Positions 37,950 through 47,948 of a stretch of DNA of 64,000 nucleotides are shown one piece after another. The position numbers and the translations under genes were made by a program. The notes under the pieces are model-generated. The model was not told where the DNA came from and did no database searches. It was given only the letters and a program-made list of their open reading frames with translations. The stretch lies in NCBI GenBank assembly GCA_025360865.1, contig JANYBG010000167.1:1-64000 (forward strand), written 5' to 3'. Source of the stretch: Pseudomonadota bacterium (GTDB taxonomy: Bacteria > Pseudomonadota > Gammaproteobacteria > Steroidobacterales > Steroidobacteraceae). Each line of letters opens with the position of its first letter. The stretch's first letter is position 1.

Positions 37950-40056
37950 GAAGATCACGCACCGCAATGCAGACGGCTCGCCGCGCTACACGAACCATCT
38001 CATTACGCAAACCAGCCCCTACCTGCGGCAGCACGCGCACAACCCGGTGGAGTGGTACCCATGGGGGGTGGAGGCCTTCGAACGGGCGCGGCGTGAGAAC
38101 AAGCCGGTGCACCTGAGCATCGGCTACTCGGCCTGTCGCTGGTGCCACGTGCTCGAGGAGGAGAGCTTCGAGGACGAAGCCACCGCGGGCATCCTCAACG
38201 ACCTGTTCGTGAACATCAAGGTCGACCGCGAGGAGCGTCCCGACATCGACCGCATCTACCAGATCGCGCAGCAGATGCTCACGCAGCGCGGCGGCGGCTG
38301 GCCGCTGACCATGATGCTCGCGCCCGATAGCCAGCGGCCTTTCTTCGGCGGCACCTATTTCCCCAAGGAAGCGCGCCACGGCCTGCCGGCCTTCAAGGAC
38401 CTGCTGCTACGGGTCGCCGAGTTCTACCGCGATCACGCCCCGGAGCTGCGGGCGCAGAACGATGCGCTCATGGCCGCCTTCGTCGAGCTGGACGCGCCGC
38501 CGGCCTCGGCGACGGTGGCCTTCACGGACGCCCCCGTCGCCTTGTTCCGCCAGCAGAGCGAGCGCGTGTTCGACGCGCGCAACGGCGGGTTCGGCGGGGC
38601 GCCAAAGTTCCCGCAGCCACAGATGATCGCGCGCCTGCTGCGCGACTGGCGAGCGAGCGCGGATGGGCCGCAACCGGACCTGCAGGCCCTGTACATGGCT
38701 ACCCTCAGCCTGCGTCGCATGGCCGAGGGGGGCCTCAACGACCAGCTCGCCGGTGGCTTCTGCCGCTACACGGTGGATGCCACCTGGACGATTCCGCACT
38801 TCGAGAAGATGCTCTACGACAACGGCGCTCTGCTCGCGGTCTATGCGCAGGCGGCCGTGGCCACCGGCGACCAGGCGTACGCCCGCGTCGCCCTCGAGAC
38901 CGCCCAGTGGACGATGCGCGAGATGCAGTCCGCGGACGGCGGCTATTACTCAAGCCTCGATGCCGACTCCGAAGGGCACGAAGGCAAGTTCTACGTCTTT
39001 GAACGCGAGGAGGTGCGCGCCGCGCTCACCGCGGAGGAATTCAAGGTGTTCGCGCCGCGCTACGGCCTGACCGAGCCCGCGAACTTCGAGGGCCGCTGGC
39101 ACCTGTACACGGCGGCCTCCCTCGAGGACCTCGCGAGCGCCTCAGCACTCGCGCCGCGGCGGCTCGTCGAGCTGCTCGCGTCCGCGCGCGAAAAACTGCT
39201 GGCGCTGCGCGCCATGCGCGTCCGCCCGGCGCGCGACGACAAGGTGCTCACCTCCTGGAACGCCCTCATGATACGCGGCATGGCGATCGCGGCGCGCGCG
39301 CTCGGACGCGCTGACCTGGCCGATTCGGCGGCGCGCGCGCTGGCCTTCATTCGCGGCACGATGTGGCGCGATGGCCGTCTGGTGGCGACCTACATGGCCG
39401 GGAAGGCCCACCTCAACGCTTACCTGGATGACTACGTCTACCTGATCGATGCGATCCTGGAATTGCAGCAGGTGCGCTTCCGCGCGGACGAACTCAGCTT
39501 CGCCCAGCAGTTGATCGAGGTGGTGCTCGGGCGCTTCGAGGACAAGGACGGTGGCGGTTTCTATTTCACCTCCGACGATCACGAGGTGCTGATACACCGC
39601 CTCAAGCCCTTCAGTGACGATGCCATCCCCGCGGGCAACGGCATCGCGGCGATCGTCCTGCTGCGCTTCGGGCACCTGCTCGGCGAGCCGCGCTACCTCG
39701 CGGCGGCCGAGCGCGCCTTGGCGGCGGCATGGCCCGCGCTGTCCCAGCACCCGCAGGGCCATGCGACCCTGCTGACCGCGCTCGAGGAACTGCTGCATCC
39801 GCCGCGTATCGTGCTCATACGGGGTGCGGCGGAGGCGGTGGAGGGATGGCGCGCGGAACTCGCCCGGCTGTACGCGCCGCGCCGCATCGTGCTCGCGATC
39901 GGGATCGATGCGAGCGGGCTGCCGTTAGCCCTCGCCGACAAGCCCGCCCGCGCGGGCGGCGCCGTCGCGTACGTCTGCCGCGCCAGCACGTGCTCGGCGC
40001 CGCTGGATTCACTCGCCGCGCTGGTCAGCGAACTGCGGGAGACGCAGGCTGACTGA
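37948..40056 (+). CDS. YyaL/spermatogenesis-associated-20-like protein (thioredoxin fold plus alpha/alpha barrel)
   Basis: A protein of 702 residues. The N-terminal DUF255 thioredoxin-like domain has a CxxC-like site in [18 protein letters not shown] and ends near residue 165. The rest is an (alpha/alpha)6 barrel related to N-acylglucosamine 2-epimerases and cellobiose epimerases ([45 protein letters not shown]). These proteins are widespread and their function is unknown. The ATG at 37948 gives the family N-terminus; the ORF track extends into rlmI. Its ATG shares the CATG palindrome with the divergent rlmI ATG. Confidence 0.92.
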   Translation: MKITHRNADGSPRYTNHLITQTSPYLRQHAHNPVEWYPWGVEAFERARRENKPVHLSIGYSACRWCHVLEEESFEDEATAGILNDLFVNIKVDREERPDIDRIYQIAQQMLTQRGGGWPLTMMLAPDSQRPFFGGTYFPKEARHGLPAFKDLLLRVAEFYRDHAPELRAQNDALMAAFVELDAPPASATVAFTDAPVALFRQQSERVFDARNGGFGGAPKFPQPQMIARLLRDWRASADGPQPDLQALYMATLSLRRMAEGGLNDQLAGGFCRYTVDATWTIPHFEKMLYDNGALLAVYAQAAVATGDQAYARVALETAQWTMREMQSADGGYYSSLDADSEGHEGKFYVFEREEVRAALTAEEFKVFAPRYGLTEPANFEGRWHLYTAASLEDLASASALAPRRLVELLASAREKLLALRAMRVRPARDDKVLTSWNALMIRGMAIAARALGRADLADSAARALAFIRGTMWRDGRLVATYMAGKAHLNAYLDDYVYLIDAILELQQVRFRADELSFAQQLIEVVLGRFEDKDGGGFYFTSDDHEVLIHRLKPFSDDAIPAGNGIAAIVLLRFGHLLGEPRYLAAAERALAAAWPALSQHPQGHATLLTALEELLHPPRIVLIRGAAEAVEGWRAELARLYAPRRIVLAIGIDASGLPLALADKPARAGGAVAYVCRASTCSAPLDSLAALVSELRETQAD

Positions 40057-40068
40057 GGCGCGGCCGCC

Positions 40069-43000
40069 CTAGGAGAGCAGCTCGACGTTGCCGCCAATCG
40101 CCGCGGTGTTGATGCTGAGCGTCCGCTCGGTGGCGAAGCGCAGCAGGTAGTGCGGGCCGCCGGCCTTGGGGCCGGTACCTGAGAGCCCCTGGCCGCCGAA
40201 GGGCTGCACGCCGACCACCGCGCCAATCATGTTGCGGTTGACGTAGGTATTACCCACCGCCAGCGAGCGAAACACGTGCTGCGCGACGCTTTCCAGGCGG
40301 CTGTGCACTCCAAGCGTGAGGCCAAACCCGGTGCGGCGGATCGCATCGAGCACCTTCGGCAGCTCGCCACTGCGATAACGCGCGATATGCAGGATGGGAC
40401 CGAACTCCTCGGTCTTGAGCTGGTCGAGGCTCGTCAGCTCGAAAAGCTGCGGTGCGAAGAAGTGTCCGCGCTCCAGCCCCGCGGGCAGCTCGCACGCGTA
40501 CAGCAGCTTCGCTTCCCTGCGCATGCGCTCGGCATGCGCGCGCAGGCGCTGTTGCGCGGGCGCGGAGATCACCGGACCCACGTCGGTGGCGACCTGGGCC
40601 GGGTCACCGATGACCATGCAGCGCATGGCCCCGGTCAGCATCGCGATGACGCGATCGGCGATCTCCTCCTGCAGGTACATCACCCGCAGCGCCGAGCAGC
40701 GCTGGCCAGCGCTGGTGAACGCCGAGGTGACCGCGTCATCGACCACCTGCTCGGGCAGGGCGGTCGCATCAACCACCATCGCGTTGACGCCGCCGGTCTC
40801 GGCGATCAGCGGCAGAATCGCCCCGTCACGGTTGGCCAGCGCGCGATTGATGGTCGCCGCGGTGGCGGTGGAGCCGGTGAAGGCGACACCGGCGAGCGCC
40901 GGGTGCGCGAAGGCGACCTCGCCGAACGCCGGCCCATCCGCGGGCGTGAGCTGCAGCACCGCCGGCGGAACGCCCGCGGCGTGCAGCAGGCGTGTCGCCG
41001 CGTGCGCGACCAGCGGCGTCGCTGGCGCCGGCTTGGCGACCACCGCATTGCCAGCGGCCAGCGCCGCGGTGACCTGGCCCATGAAGATCGCCAGCGGAAA
41101 GTTCCAGGGGCTAATGCAAACGAACACCCCGCGCCCGCTCAGCGAGAGCGTGTTGAGCTCACCGGTGGGGCCCTGCAACTCAGTCGGGGCCGAGAACGCC
41201 TCGCGTGCGCGCGCCGCGTAGTAGCGGCAGAAATCCACCGCCTCACGCAGCTCCGCCACCGCGTCCGGCAGCGTCTTGCCCGCCTCGCGTACCAGCAGAC
41301 TCAGGAATTCGCCGCGGCGCGCCTCGAGGGCATCGGCCGCGCGCTCCAGGCACGTCGCCCGCTCCCGCGCCGGGGTCGCATCCCACCCCGGCTGTGCCTG
41401 GTGCGCCGACTCCAGCGCCTGGCGGATCTCCCGGGCCGTCGCATCACGTGTCAGGCCGACGACGACACGCGTATCGGCGGGTGAATTGACCGGCACCCGC
41501 GCATCGCGCGCGGTCGCACCATCGATGATCGGGCCGCCGAGGTATTCGCCGGCGAAGGCGCGCACCTGCGCCTCGAGCGCGGCGAGCGTCGCGGGGTCGC
41601 CGAAATCCTCGCCGAGCGAGTTGGCGCGCTCCGCCCCATAGAGCGCGCGCGGTTCACGGATGCGCGGCTGGCCAGAAACCTCTTCGGCACTCAAGGAAGC
41701 GATGGGGTCACGCACAACCTGCTCCACTGGCAAATCCGGATTTAGGAACTGATGGACGAAGGAACTGTTGGCGCCGTTCTCGAGCAGGCGCCGCACCAGA
41801 TATGGCAGGAGGTCCTCATGGGTGCCGACCGGGGCGTACACCCGCACCGGGGGCAGGGCGGGGACGTCCGCGCGCGCGGCCGCGTACAGCGCCTCGCCCA
41901 TGCCGTGCAGGCGCTGGAACTCGTACTTCGCCCCCGCCCGGGCCAATGCCAGGACCGCGGCCACGGTGAACGCGTTGTGCGTGGCGAACTGCGGATAGAT
42001 CGCGTCGCCCGCGGCGAAGAGGATCCGCACGCACTGCAGGTAGCTCGCGTCGGTGGCCGCCTTGGACGTGTAGACAGGAAAGCTCGCGAGCCCGCGCTCC
42101 TGGGCGCGCTTGATCTCGCTGTCCCAGTAGGCGCCCTTCACCAGGCGCACGCTCATGCGCCGTCCGCTGTCGCGGGCGAGGGCCGCGACCCACTCGAGCA
42201 GGCGCGGCGCCCGACGCCCGTAGGCCTGCACCGCGAGGCCGAGTCCGTCCCAGGCGCGCGTCTGAGGATCCCGGGCGAGCGTCTCGAGGATCGCGAGCGA
42301 GAGATCCAGGCGGTCGGCCTCCTCCGCGTCGATCGTGAAGCCGATGCCAGCGCGCGCGGCGGCAAGCGCCAGCTCGAGCATGCGCGGTGTGAGCTGCCGC
42401 GCGACCCGGACGCTCTGCGGCAATGAATAGCGCGGCTCAAGCGCCGACAGCTTCACTGAGATTCCCGAGCGCGCATGCGTCGCCCCGGGAGCCTGCGAGC
42501 CCAGAACCTCGATCGCGTGCGCATAGGAGTCGAGGTAGCGCTGCGCGTCCGTCGCGGTGCGCGCGCCCTCGCCCAGCACATCGAAGGAACACAGGGATAG
42601 GTTCGGTTCGGTACGTCCGCGCGCCAGCGCCGCGCCGATCGACTCGCCGACGATGAAGGCATGGCCCATGAGCTGCATCGACTGGCGCAGCGCCGCGCGC
42701 ACGATCGGGGCCACCAGGGGCGCGGTGAGGTTCGCCGCGGTGAACTCCCCGGACAGCTCGGCGGTGACGTTGGGCAGCAGGCGCCCGGCGGCACCGAGCA
42801 GCACGAAGCCGGTGCGCAGCAGCGCCGCCATGTCCTGAGGAAGTGCGCTCTGGCGCATCGTCGCCAGGCGCTCGGCGATCAGCTGGTCCGCGCGTTTGGC
42901 ATCCGGTGTGCGCAGCAGGGCTTCGGCGAGTCCCATCAACGCCTTTCCCTGGGCGCTGTCGAGCGGGAACTGCTCAAGCATCTGCTCCACGAGGGGTCGG

Positions 43001-43203
43001 GCGCGCTCGTCGCCGCGGGCCACCTCCACCCAGCGCGCCGCCTGAACACTCGCGGACCTGAGCGCGGGCATCGCGGGGCCGAGGTCGGCGACGATCTGTG
43101 CGCGCGCGGCGGCCTCCGGACGCAGCGTGGCGGCGCGTACGGACTCGCGCAGCACCGCGAGCCCTCGGCCACCGGTTCCCACCGCTGATTCCACTGCCGC
43201 CAT
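40069..43203 (-). CDS. putA: Bifunctional proline dehydrogenase / P5C dehydrogenase PutA
   Basis: A protein of about 1044 residues from the ATG at 43203; a GTG four codons earlier is an alternative. It oxidises proline to glutamate through pyrroline-5-carboxylate with internal channelling. The proline dehydrogenase barrel (about 160-470) contains RLVKGAYWDSEIK. The aldehyde dehydrogenase domain (about 535-1000) contains PWNFPLAIFMGQ and the catalytic Cys in GQRCSALRV. There is no N-terminal ribbon-helix-helix DNA-binding domain, so unlike E. coli PutA it cannot repress its own gene. The divergent Lrp-type regulator probably does so. Confidence 0.96.
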   Translation of the reverse strand: MAAVESAVGTGGRGLAVLRESVRAATLRPEAAARAQIVADLGPAMPALRSASVQAARWVEVARGDERARPLVEQMLEQFPLDSAQGKALMGLAEALLRTPDAKRADQLIAERLATMRQSALPQDMAALLRTGFVLLGAAGRLLPNVTAELSGEFTAANLTAPLVAPIVRAALRQSMQLMGHAFIVGESIGAALARGRTEPNLSLCSFDVLGEGARTATDAQRYLDSYAHAIEVLGSQAPGATHARSGISVKLSALEPRYSLPQSVRVARQLTPRMLELALAAARAGIGFTIDAEEADRLDLSLAILETLARDPQTRAWDGLGLAVQAYGRRAPRLLEWVAALARDSGRRMSVRLVKGAYWDSEIKRAQERGLASFPVYTSKAATDASYLQCVRILFAAGDAIYPQFATHNAFTVAAVLALARAGAKYEFQRLHGMGEALYAAARADVPALPPVRVYAPVGTHEDLLPYLVRRLLENGANSSFVHQFLNPDLPVEQVVRDPIASLSAEEVSGQPRIREPRALYGAERANSLGEDFGDPATLAALEAQVRAFAGEYLGGPIIDGATARDARVPVNSPADTRVVVGLTRDATAREIRQALESAHQAQPGWDATPARERATCLERAADALEARRGEFLSLLVREAGKTLPDAVAELREAVDFCRYYAARAREAFSAPTELQGPTGELNTLSLSGRGVFVCISPWNFPLAIFMGQVTAALAAGNAVVAKPAPATPLVAHAATRLLHAAGVPPAVLQLTPADGPAFGEVAFAHPALAGVAFTGSTATAATINRALANRDGAILPLIAETGGVNAMVVDATALPEQVVDDAVTSAFTSAGQRCSALRVMYLQEEIADRVIAMLTGAMRCMVIGDPAQVATDVGPVISAPAQQRLRAHAERMRREAKLLYACELPAGLERGHFFAPQLFELTSLDQLKTEEFGPILHIARYRSGELPKVLDAIRRTGFGLTLGVHSRLESVAQHVFRSLAVGNTYVNRNMIGAVVGVQPFGGQGLSGTGPKAGGPHYLLRFATERTLSINTAAIGGNVELLS

Positions 43204-43300
43204 GAATTTGACCACTTTTCTAGTTGATTACGCTCATGTTAGTCTTTCATCCAGAGATTATTTTTACGTTTTAGGGCTTTTAAGAGTTGAATCGACTGCC
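43204..43300. promoter_or_regulatory. AT-rich divergent control region between putA and the Lrp-type regulator
   Basis: A 97-nt gap that is conspicuously AT-rich in a GC-rich genome, with T-runs such as TTATTTTTACGTTTTAGG. Such sequence is expected of Lrp/AsnC-family binding sites, which wrap degenerate AT-rich DNA. It must hold the promoters of both genes. No single clear palindrome or -35/-10 pair could be assigned. Confidence 0.6.
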
Positions 43301-43819
43301 ATGAGCTCGAAGACCCCCTTCCCGGCCACCCCCAACCCCGGGCCGCCTCGAGCGCTGGATCGCATTGATCGCGGGTTGCTCGCCCGACTGCAGCAGGACG
43401 GGCGCACGCCGGTCTCGCAGCTGGCGCGCGAGGTCCACCTCACCGTGACCCCGACGCTTGAGCGCGTGCGGCGCCTGGAGGCGGCCGGCTACATCGAGGG
43501 CTATTTCGCCCGGCTGAACCCCGGGCGGCTGGGGCTGGGATTGCTCGCCTACGTGGAGGTCTCGCTGGACCGCACCACGCCTGATGCCTTCGAGCGCTTC
43601 AAGCAGGTGATGCTCGCGCACGATGAGGTCATGGAGTGCCACATGGTCGCCGGCGGCTTCGACTACCTGCTCAAGGTGCGTGTCACGGACATGGAGAGCT
43701 ACCGGCGCTTCCTCGGCGATCGCATCGCCTCGGTGCGTGGAGTGCAGCAGACCCACACCTACTTCGTCATGGAAGAGGTGAAGTCCACGCACCGCATCAT
43801 CGTGCCCGAGGGCGCCTAG
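43301..43819 (+). CDS. putR: Lrp/AsnC-family regulator of proline catabolism (PutR-like)
   Basis: A protein of 172 residues. After a Pro-rich N-terminal extension of about 18 residues comes the AsnC-type helix-turn-helix (LDRIDRGLLARLQQDGR, then VSQLAREVHLTVTPTLERVRRLEAAGYI) and a C-terminal ACT-like effector domain (about 95-165). The ATG at 43301 fits; the ORF track begins inside putA. Divergence from putA suggests it senses proline and activates putA, as PutR does in alphaproteobacteria. Its stop overlaps the convergent stop of the aminotransferase gene. Confidence 0.9.
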   Translation: MSSKTPFPATPNPGPPRALDRIDRGLLARLQQDGRTPVSQLAREVHLTVTPTLERVRRLEAAGYIEGYFARLNPGRLGLGLLAYVEVSLDRTTPDAFERFKQVMLAHDEVMECHMVAGGFDYLLKVRVTDMESYRRFLGDRIASVRGVQQTHTYFVMEEVKSTHRIIVPEGA

Positions 43820-45006
43820 CCGAGCACCTGGGCCGTCGCGCGCGCCACGTACTCCAGGTTCTCCGCGCGCAATCCCGCGAGGTTGATGCGGCTGTCCTCG
43901 GTCATGTAGATGTGGTGCTGGGTGCGCATCCGCCGCACCTGCTCGGGGGTGATCCCGAAGAACGAGAACATGCCGCGCTGGCTGGCGATGAAGCTGAAGT
44001 CGCGCCGCGGACAATGGGCACGCAGCTGCCGCACGAGCTCGTGGCGCAGCCCGGTGATGCGCTTGCGCATCCCCTCCAGTTCCCCCGCCCAGTCCTCGCG
44101 CGCGGCCGCGTTCGAGAGTATCCGCCGCACGATCTCCGCGCCGTGGTCGGGGGGCATGGACCACATGCCGCGCGCCAGCCGCACGAGCTGGCTCAGGGCC
44201 GCATCCCCGCCCGCGCTGCTCTCAGTGACGATGTGCAACGCTCCGGTGCGCTCGCGGTAGAGCCCGAAGTTCTTCGAGCAGGAGACCGCGCAGACAAGCT
44301 CGGGCAGTTCCGCGCTGAGGAGGCGGATGGCGAAGGCGTCCGCATCCGGGCCCTCGCCCAGACCCTGGTAGGCCATGTCGATGAACGGCAGCAGCGAGCG
44401 GCGCTTGACCAGCTCCCGCACGGCGCGCCACTCGTCCTGGGAGAGATCGGCGCCGGTCGGGTTGTGACAGGAGGCGTGCAGCAGGACGATGGCGCGGGGC
44501 GGCAAGCGCTCCAGCGCCGCCATCATCGCGCCGAACTGGACCCCGCCGGTCTCAGGATCGAAGTACGGGTAGCGCTCGAGCTTGAGACCGCTGCCGGCCA
44601 GCAGCGGCACGTGGTTCGCCCAGGTGGGAGTGCTCACGTGCACGACCGCGTCCGGGGCGGCCGCGCGGATCAATTCCGCGCCGAGCCGCAGGGCACCGCA
44701 GCCCCCCGGGGTCTGCACCGTGCGCACGCGGCCGGCCTTGAGCGCCGGATGCGCGCCGAACACCAGCTGCTCCATCTGCTGATTGAAGCCGGCATTGCCC
44801 GCGGGACCGACGTAGGTCTTGGTCGTCTGCTCCGCGATGAGCGCGGCTTCGGCGGCGCGCACGCAGGCGAGCACCGGGGTCTCGCCGCGGTCGTCGCGGA
44901 ACACCCCGACTCCAAGGTCAACCTTGCGCGGGTCCTGGTCGGCGCGGAACGCCGCCATGAGCCCCAATATCCCATCGGCGCTGATGAGCTCGAGCTTTTC
45001 AAACAC
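43816..45006 (-). CDS. tyrB: Aromatic amino acid / aspartate aminotransferase
   Basis: A protein of 396 residues, class I aminotransferase of the AspC/TyrB group. It shows LGVGVFRDDRGETPVL near the N-terminus, HASCHNPTGADLS for cofactor binding and the PLP lysine (Lys245) in SCSKNFGLYRERTG. The arginine for the substrate carboxylate is in the C-terminal DSRINLAGL. The substrate could be tyrosine, phenylalanine or aspartate; TyrB is favoured but not certain. The start is GTG. Its TAG stop and that of putR share the palindrome CTAG. Confidence 0.9.
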   Translation of the reverse strand: MFEKLELISADGILGLMAAFRADQDPRKVDLGVGVFRDDRGETPVLACVRAAEAALIAEQTTKTYVGPAGNAGFNQQMEQLVFGAHPALKAGRVRTVQTPGGCGALRLGAELIRAAAPDAVVHVSTPTWANHVPLLAGSGLKLERYPYFDPETGGVQFGAMMAALERLPPRAIVLLHASCHNPTGADLSQDEWRAVRELVKRRSLLPFIDMAYQGLGEGPDADAFAIRLLSAELPELVCAVSCSKNFGLYRERTGALHIVTESSAGGDAALSQLVRLARGMWSMPPDHGAEIVRRILSNAAAREDWAGELEGMRKRITGLRHELVRQLRAHCPRRDFSFIASQRGMFSFFGITPEQVRRMRTQHHIYMTEDSRINLAGLRAENLEYVARATAQVLG

Positions 45007-45024
45007 GCGAAGACTCCGTGATCC

Positions 45025-46710
45025 TTAGTGGCTGGGGAGCGCGGCGATGGCCCGCGCGCGGGCCGCCTCGAACTCATCGCCCGGCTTCCAGGTGGGCATG
45101 GCGTCGGCCTGGGCGATGACCCAGGCGGACAGCATGTCCAGGCGCGCATCCTCGATCATGCCGTCGAAGTTCCAGCTGGTATCGAGCTTGTCCCCGGGCT
45201 GGTGGTACTTCCTCAGCTCCCAGTCCTCGATCTGCTTGCGACCCCAGCCCGCCGGCTGGCCGATGAAGTCCGTGCCCTCGGCGAAGAACAGCGCCGGGAC
45301 ACCGATCTTGGCGAAGGAAAACTGGTCTGAACGATAGTACGAGCCACGGTCCGGGAACTGGTCGCCCTGGAGCGTGCGTCCCTGCGACTTCGCGAGGGTG
45401 TCGGCGACCCCATCCAGCGAGGACTTGCCCATGCTGATCAGCGTCACATCGCGGGTGCGTCCGAAGATGTTGCCGCCATCGATGTTGATGTTCGCCGCGA
45501 TCAGGCCCGCGGGCACCGAGGGGTGCTCGGCGTAGTACTTGGAGCCCAGCAGACCGCGCTCCTCGCCTGCCACGAACAGCGCGATGATGGAGCGCCGCGG
45601 ACGCTCGCGCAGCCTCGCGAAGGCGCGTGCGACCGCGAGTACCTGCGCGCAGCCGGAGGCGTTGTCCTGCGCCCCGTGGTAGATGCGGTCGCCGCTGGCA
45701 TCGGGCTCGCCGATGCCGAAGTGATCGTGGTGCGCGCTCAGCAGGACCACCTGCGCGGCCAGCTTCGGGTCATTGCCCGGCAGGATGCCGCCGACGTTGG
45801 CTGTCTGCACGCGCGAGATCGCGTTGCTGTAACTCAGCGAGGCGCGCAGCCCCAGCGGCACCGGCTTGAACGCGCGCGAGCGCGCCGCCGTGACCAGCTT
45901 GGCGAGGTCATGGCCCCCGGCCTTCACCAGGCGTCGCACCGCATCCTCCGTGGCCCACGCCTTCACCTTCAGGCGCGGCTCACCGGCGGCCGGCAACTCG
46001 AACTGCTCACCACCCCAGGAACTCTGCACCACCTGCCACGGGTAGCCCGCGGACGGGGTCGTGTGGATGATGATGACGCCAGCGGCGCCCAGTCGTGCGG
46101 CGGTCTCGTACTTGTAGTCCCAGCGGCCGTAGTAGAGGCGGCGCTTGCCGGCGAACAGGTTCGGGTCCCAGTCCGGGTCGTTGTTCATCACCACGAGGAT
46201 CTTGCCCGTGAGGTCCACGCCCTTGTAGTCGTCCCACTGGAACTCGGCGGCCTGGATGCCGTAGCCGACGAACACCAGCTCGGCGTTCTCGATCGAGACC
46301 GACGGCTCCTGCAGGCCGCTCGCGGCGATGTAGTCGGTGCGCCAGGCGAGGTCGGTGTTGCCGTTCTTACCCTGGAAGCTCCAGGTCGCGGGGAACTGCG
46401 ACTTGAGTGCCACGATGTCGAAGGGCTGCTGCCACTCGCCACTGGCGAAGGCGGGCTGGTAGCCCATCGACTCCAGCTGGGTCTGCAGGTAAAGCCGCGC
46501 CAGCTGGTCGCCGCGCGTGGCCGGCCCGCGACCCTCGAGCAGGTCGGAGGACAGGAAGCGGACCGGGCCTTCGAGGGATGCGCGCGTGATGTAGGTGCGC
46601 GCGGCCTTGTCGACGTCTTCCGGAATGGTGGGAACCTGCGCCACGGCGAGCGTCGCCATCAGGCAGCCCAGGAACAAGGGCATTCTTATCAGCGTGCGGA
46701 TCTGGGTCAC
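45025..46710 (-). CDS. Secreted M28-family zinc aminopeptidase
   Basis: A protein of about 561 residues from the GTG at 46710, beginning with a signal peptide (MPLFLGCLMATLAVAQ). A protease-associated (PA) domain (about 110-290) is inserted before and around the peptidase core. Zinc ligands lie in SAHHDHFG, AQDNASGCAQV and the catalytic glutamates in VAGEERGLLGSKYY. It should remove N-terminal amino acids from peptides in the periplasm or outside. A start at the ATG at 46683 would also preserve the signal peptide. Confidence 0.9.
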   Translation of the reverse strand: MTQIRTLIRMPLFLGCLMATLAVAQVPTIPEDVDKAARTYITRASLEGPVRFLSSDLLEGRGPATRGDQLARLYLQTQLESMGYQPAFASGEWQQPFDIVALKSQFPATWSFQGKNGNTDLAWRTDYIAASGLQEPSVSIENAELVFVGYGIQAAEFQWDDYKGVDLTGKILVVMNNDPDWDPNLFAGKRRLYYGRWDYKYETAARLGAAGVIIIHTTPSAGYPWQVVQSSWGGEQFELPAAGEPRLKVKAWATEDAVRRLVKAGGHDLAKLVTAARSRAFKPVPLGLRASLSYSNAISRVQTANVGGILPGNDPKLAAQVVLLSAHHDHFGIGEPDASGDRIYHGAQDNASGCAQVLAVARAFARLRERPRRSIIALFVAGEERGLLGSKYYAEHPSVPAGLIAANINIDGGNIFGRTRDVTLISMGKSSLDGVADTLAKSQGRTLQGDQFPDRGSYYRSDQFSFAKIGVPALFFAEGTDFIGQPAGWGRKQIEDWELRKYHQPGDKLDTSWNFDGMIEDARLDMLSAWVIAQADAMPTWKPGDEFEAARARAIAALPSH

Positions 46711-46789
46711 GGCTAGCGCCTCGCGCCTGAAAACGGGGCCGCAACGGTAGCACGCAGCCGCACAATCGCGCGTGCCCCGCGCGGGTCCG

Positions 46790-47827
46790 TCAGGGCCCGG
46801 CGACGATCCCCCACGGGCCCCGGCCCACGGCAACCCTACCCAGCACCGTCAGGGTGTCGGTGTCGACGATCGTCACGTCCCCGGAACTGCCGTTGGCGCT
46901 GAGCAGGCGACGCCCGTCCCGCGTCAGGGCGATGCCCCATGGCCGAGCCCCGGCGGGGATTTCCCGCAGCAGCTTGCCGTCCGCGGCCGTGAGCACCGCG
47001 AGAGTCCCGCCGCGTCCGGTGCTCACGTACAGCCGCTCGCGCGGGGCATCCATGATGATGCCCATCGGCTTCGCGTCCTTGCGCATCTGCAGCAGCTCGG
47101 TCGCCGGGGCGCCCGAGGGCAGCGACACGCGGTACACCGAGGCGTCGCCCTCCCCGGTGACGTACGCGGTGGAGCTGTCGGGTGAGAAGGCGACATCCCG
47201 CGGCCGCGTGCCCACGAGCACCGTGTGCAGCACCTTGCGCGTGGCCACATCGATGATGGCCACGTTGTTGTCGGACTCGCTCGTGACGAGCAGCCACTGG
47301 CCATTGGGGGCGAGTCGCACCCCCTCCGGCTCATGTCCCACGGGGATGCTCGCGGTGACCTTGCCGCGGGCGATGTCGATCACGCTCACCTTGGCGGCGT
47401 CCTCGTCCGTCACGAAGAGGCTGTGCTCGTCGCGGCTGAGCTCGACGCGCTCCGGATCGGTCACGCCCCTGAGCACCCGCGCCGCCCTCAGTCCCACGGT
47501 ATCGACGATCACGACCCCGTCGGCCTTGGGATCGCGCGGTAGCTTGGCGCACTGCTGATCGGTGAGGGGTGGCGGGCATTTGGGCAGCCCGCTCACCACC
47601 ACGTACAGCTGTCGTCCGTCACGGCTGAGGACCATCCCGCGCGGCCGCTTGCCCACGGGGATCGTCGCGACCGATTCCATTCGCGCGGTGTCGATGACGC
47701 TGACCGTCGCGTCGTCCTCATTGGATACGTAGGCGCGCGCTGCGTGTGCTTGGCCGCAGGCCAGGACGCAGGCCAGGATAAACAGCGATGGCACGTGGCC
47801 AGCGACTAAAGATCGGCTGCGGATCAT
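46790..47827 (-). CDS. Exported YVTN-type beta-propeller protein, PQQ-catabolism-associated type
   Basis: A protein of 345 residues. A signal peptide (about 1-29) is followed by seven or so propeller blades built from the repeat pattern YVSNEDDATVSVIDT and GKRPRGMVLSRDGRQLYV. The overall layout resembles beta-propeller proteins found with PQQ-dependent alcohol catabolism genes, and a pqq operon lies 3-7 kb away. Whether it takes part in PQQ-linked metabolism is inferred. It may be a scaffold or binding protein with no enzyme activity. Confidence 0.8.
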   Translation of the reverse strand: MIRSRSLVAGHVPSLFILACVLACGQAHAARAYVSNEDDATVSVIDTARMESVATIPVGKRPRGMVLSRDGRQLYVVVSGLPKCPPPLTDQQCAKLPRDPKADGVVIVDTVGLRAARVLRGVTDPERVELSRDEHSLFVTDEDAAKVSVIDIARGKVTASIPVGHEPEGVRLAPNGQWLLVTSESDNNVAIIDVATRKVLHTVLVGTRPRDVAFSPDSSTAYVTGEGDASVYRVSLPSGAPATELLQMRKDAKPMGIIMDAPRERLYVSTGRGGTLAVLTAADGKLLREIPAGARPWGIALTRDGRRLLSANGSSGDVTIVDTDTLTVLGRVAVGRGPWGIVAGP

Positions 47828-47908
47828 AGACTTACAACTCCCCAGAACTCACCCAGGCACCCAGCATACTCAAAAAAGACGCAAGTCCCACTTGGCCTCC
47901 CCCGGCAT

Positions 47909-47919
47909 GATAAATTATC
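47909..47919. promoter_or_regulatory. Palindrome GATAAATTATC upstream of the desaturase gene
   Basis: A perfect 5-1-5 palindrome in an AT-rich patch 29 nt before the desaturase ATG, in the divergent gap with the propeller gene. It is a candidate operator or part of a promoter (TATTCT at 47933-47938 could be a -10). There is no known regulator to match it to. Confidence 0.3.
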
Positions 47920-47948
47920 GCGCCCCCTCCACTATTCTCTGGTCGTCC

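Noticed and set aside
38407-38799. Antisense ORFs within the yyaL-like gene as a hidden small gene
   Set aside because: Shadow frames of a well-formed 702-residue protein.
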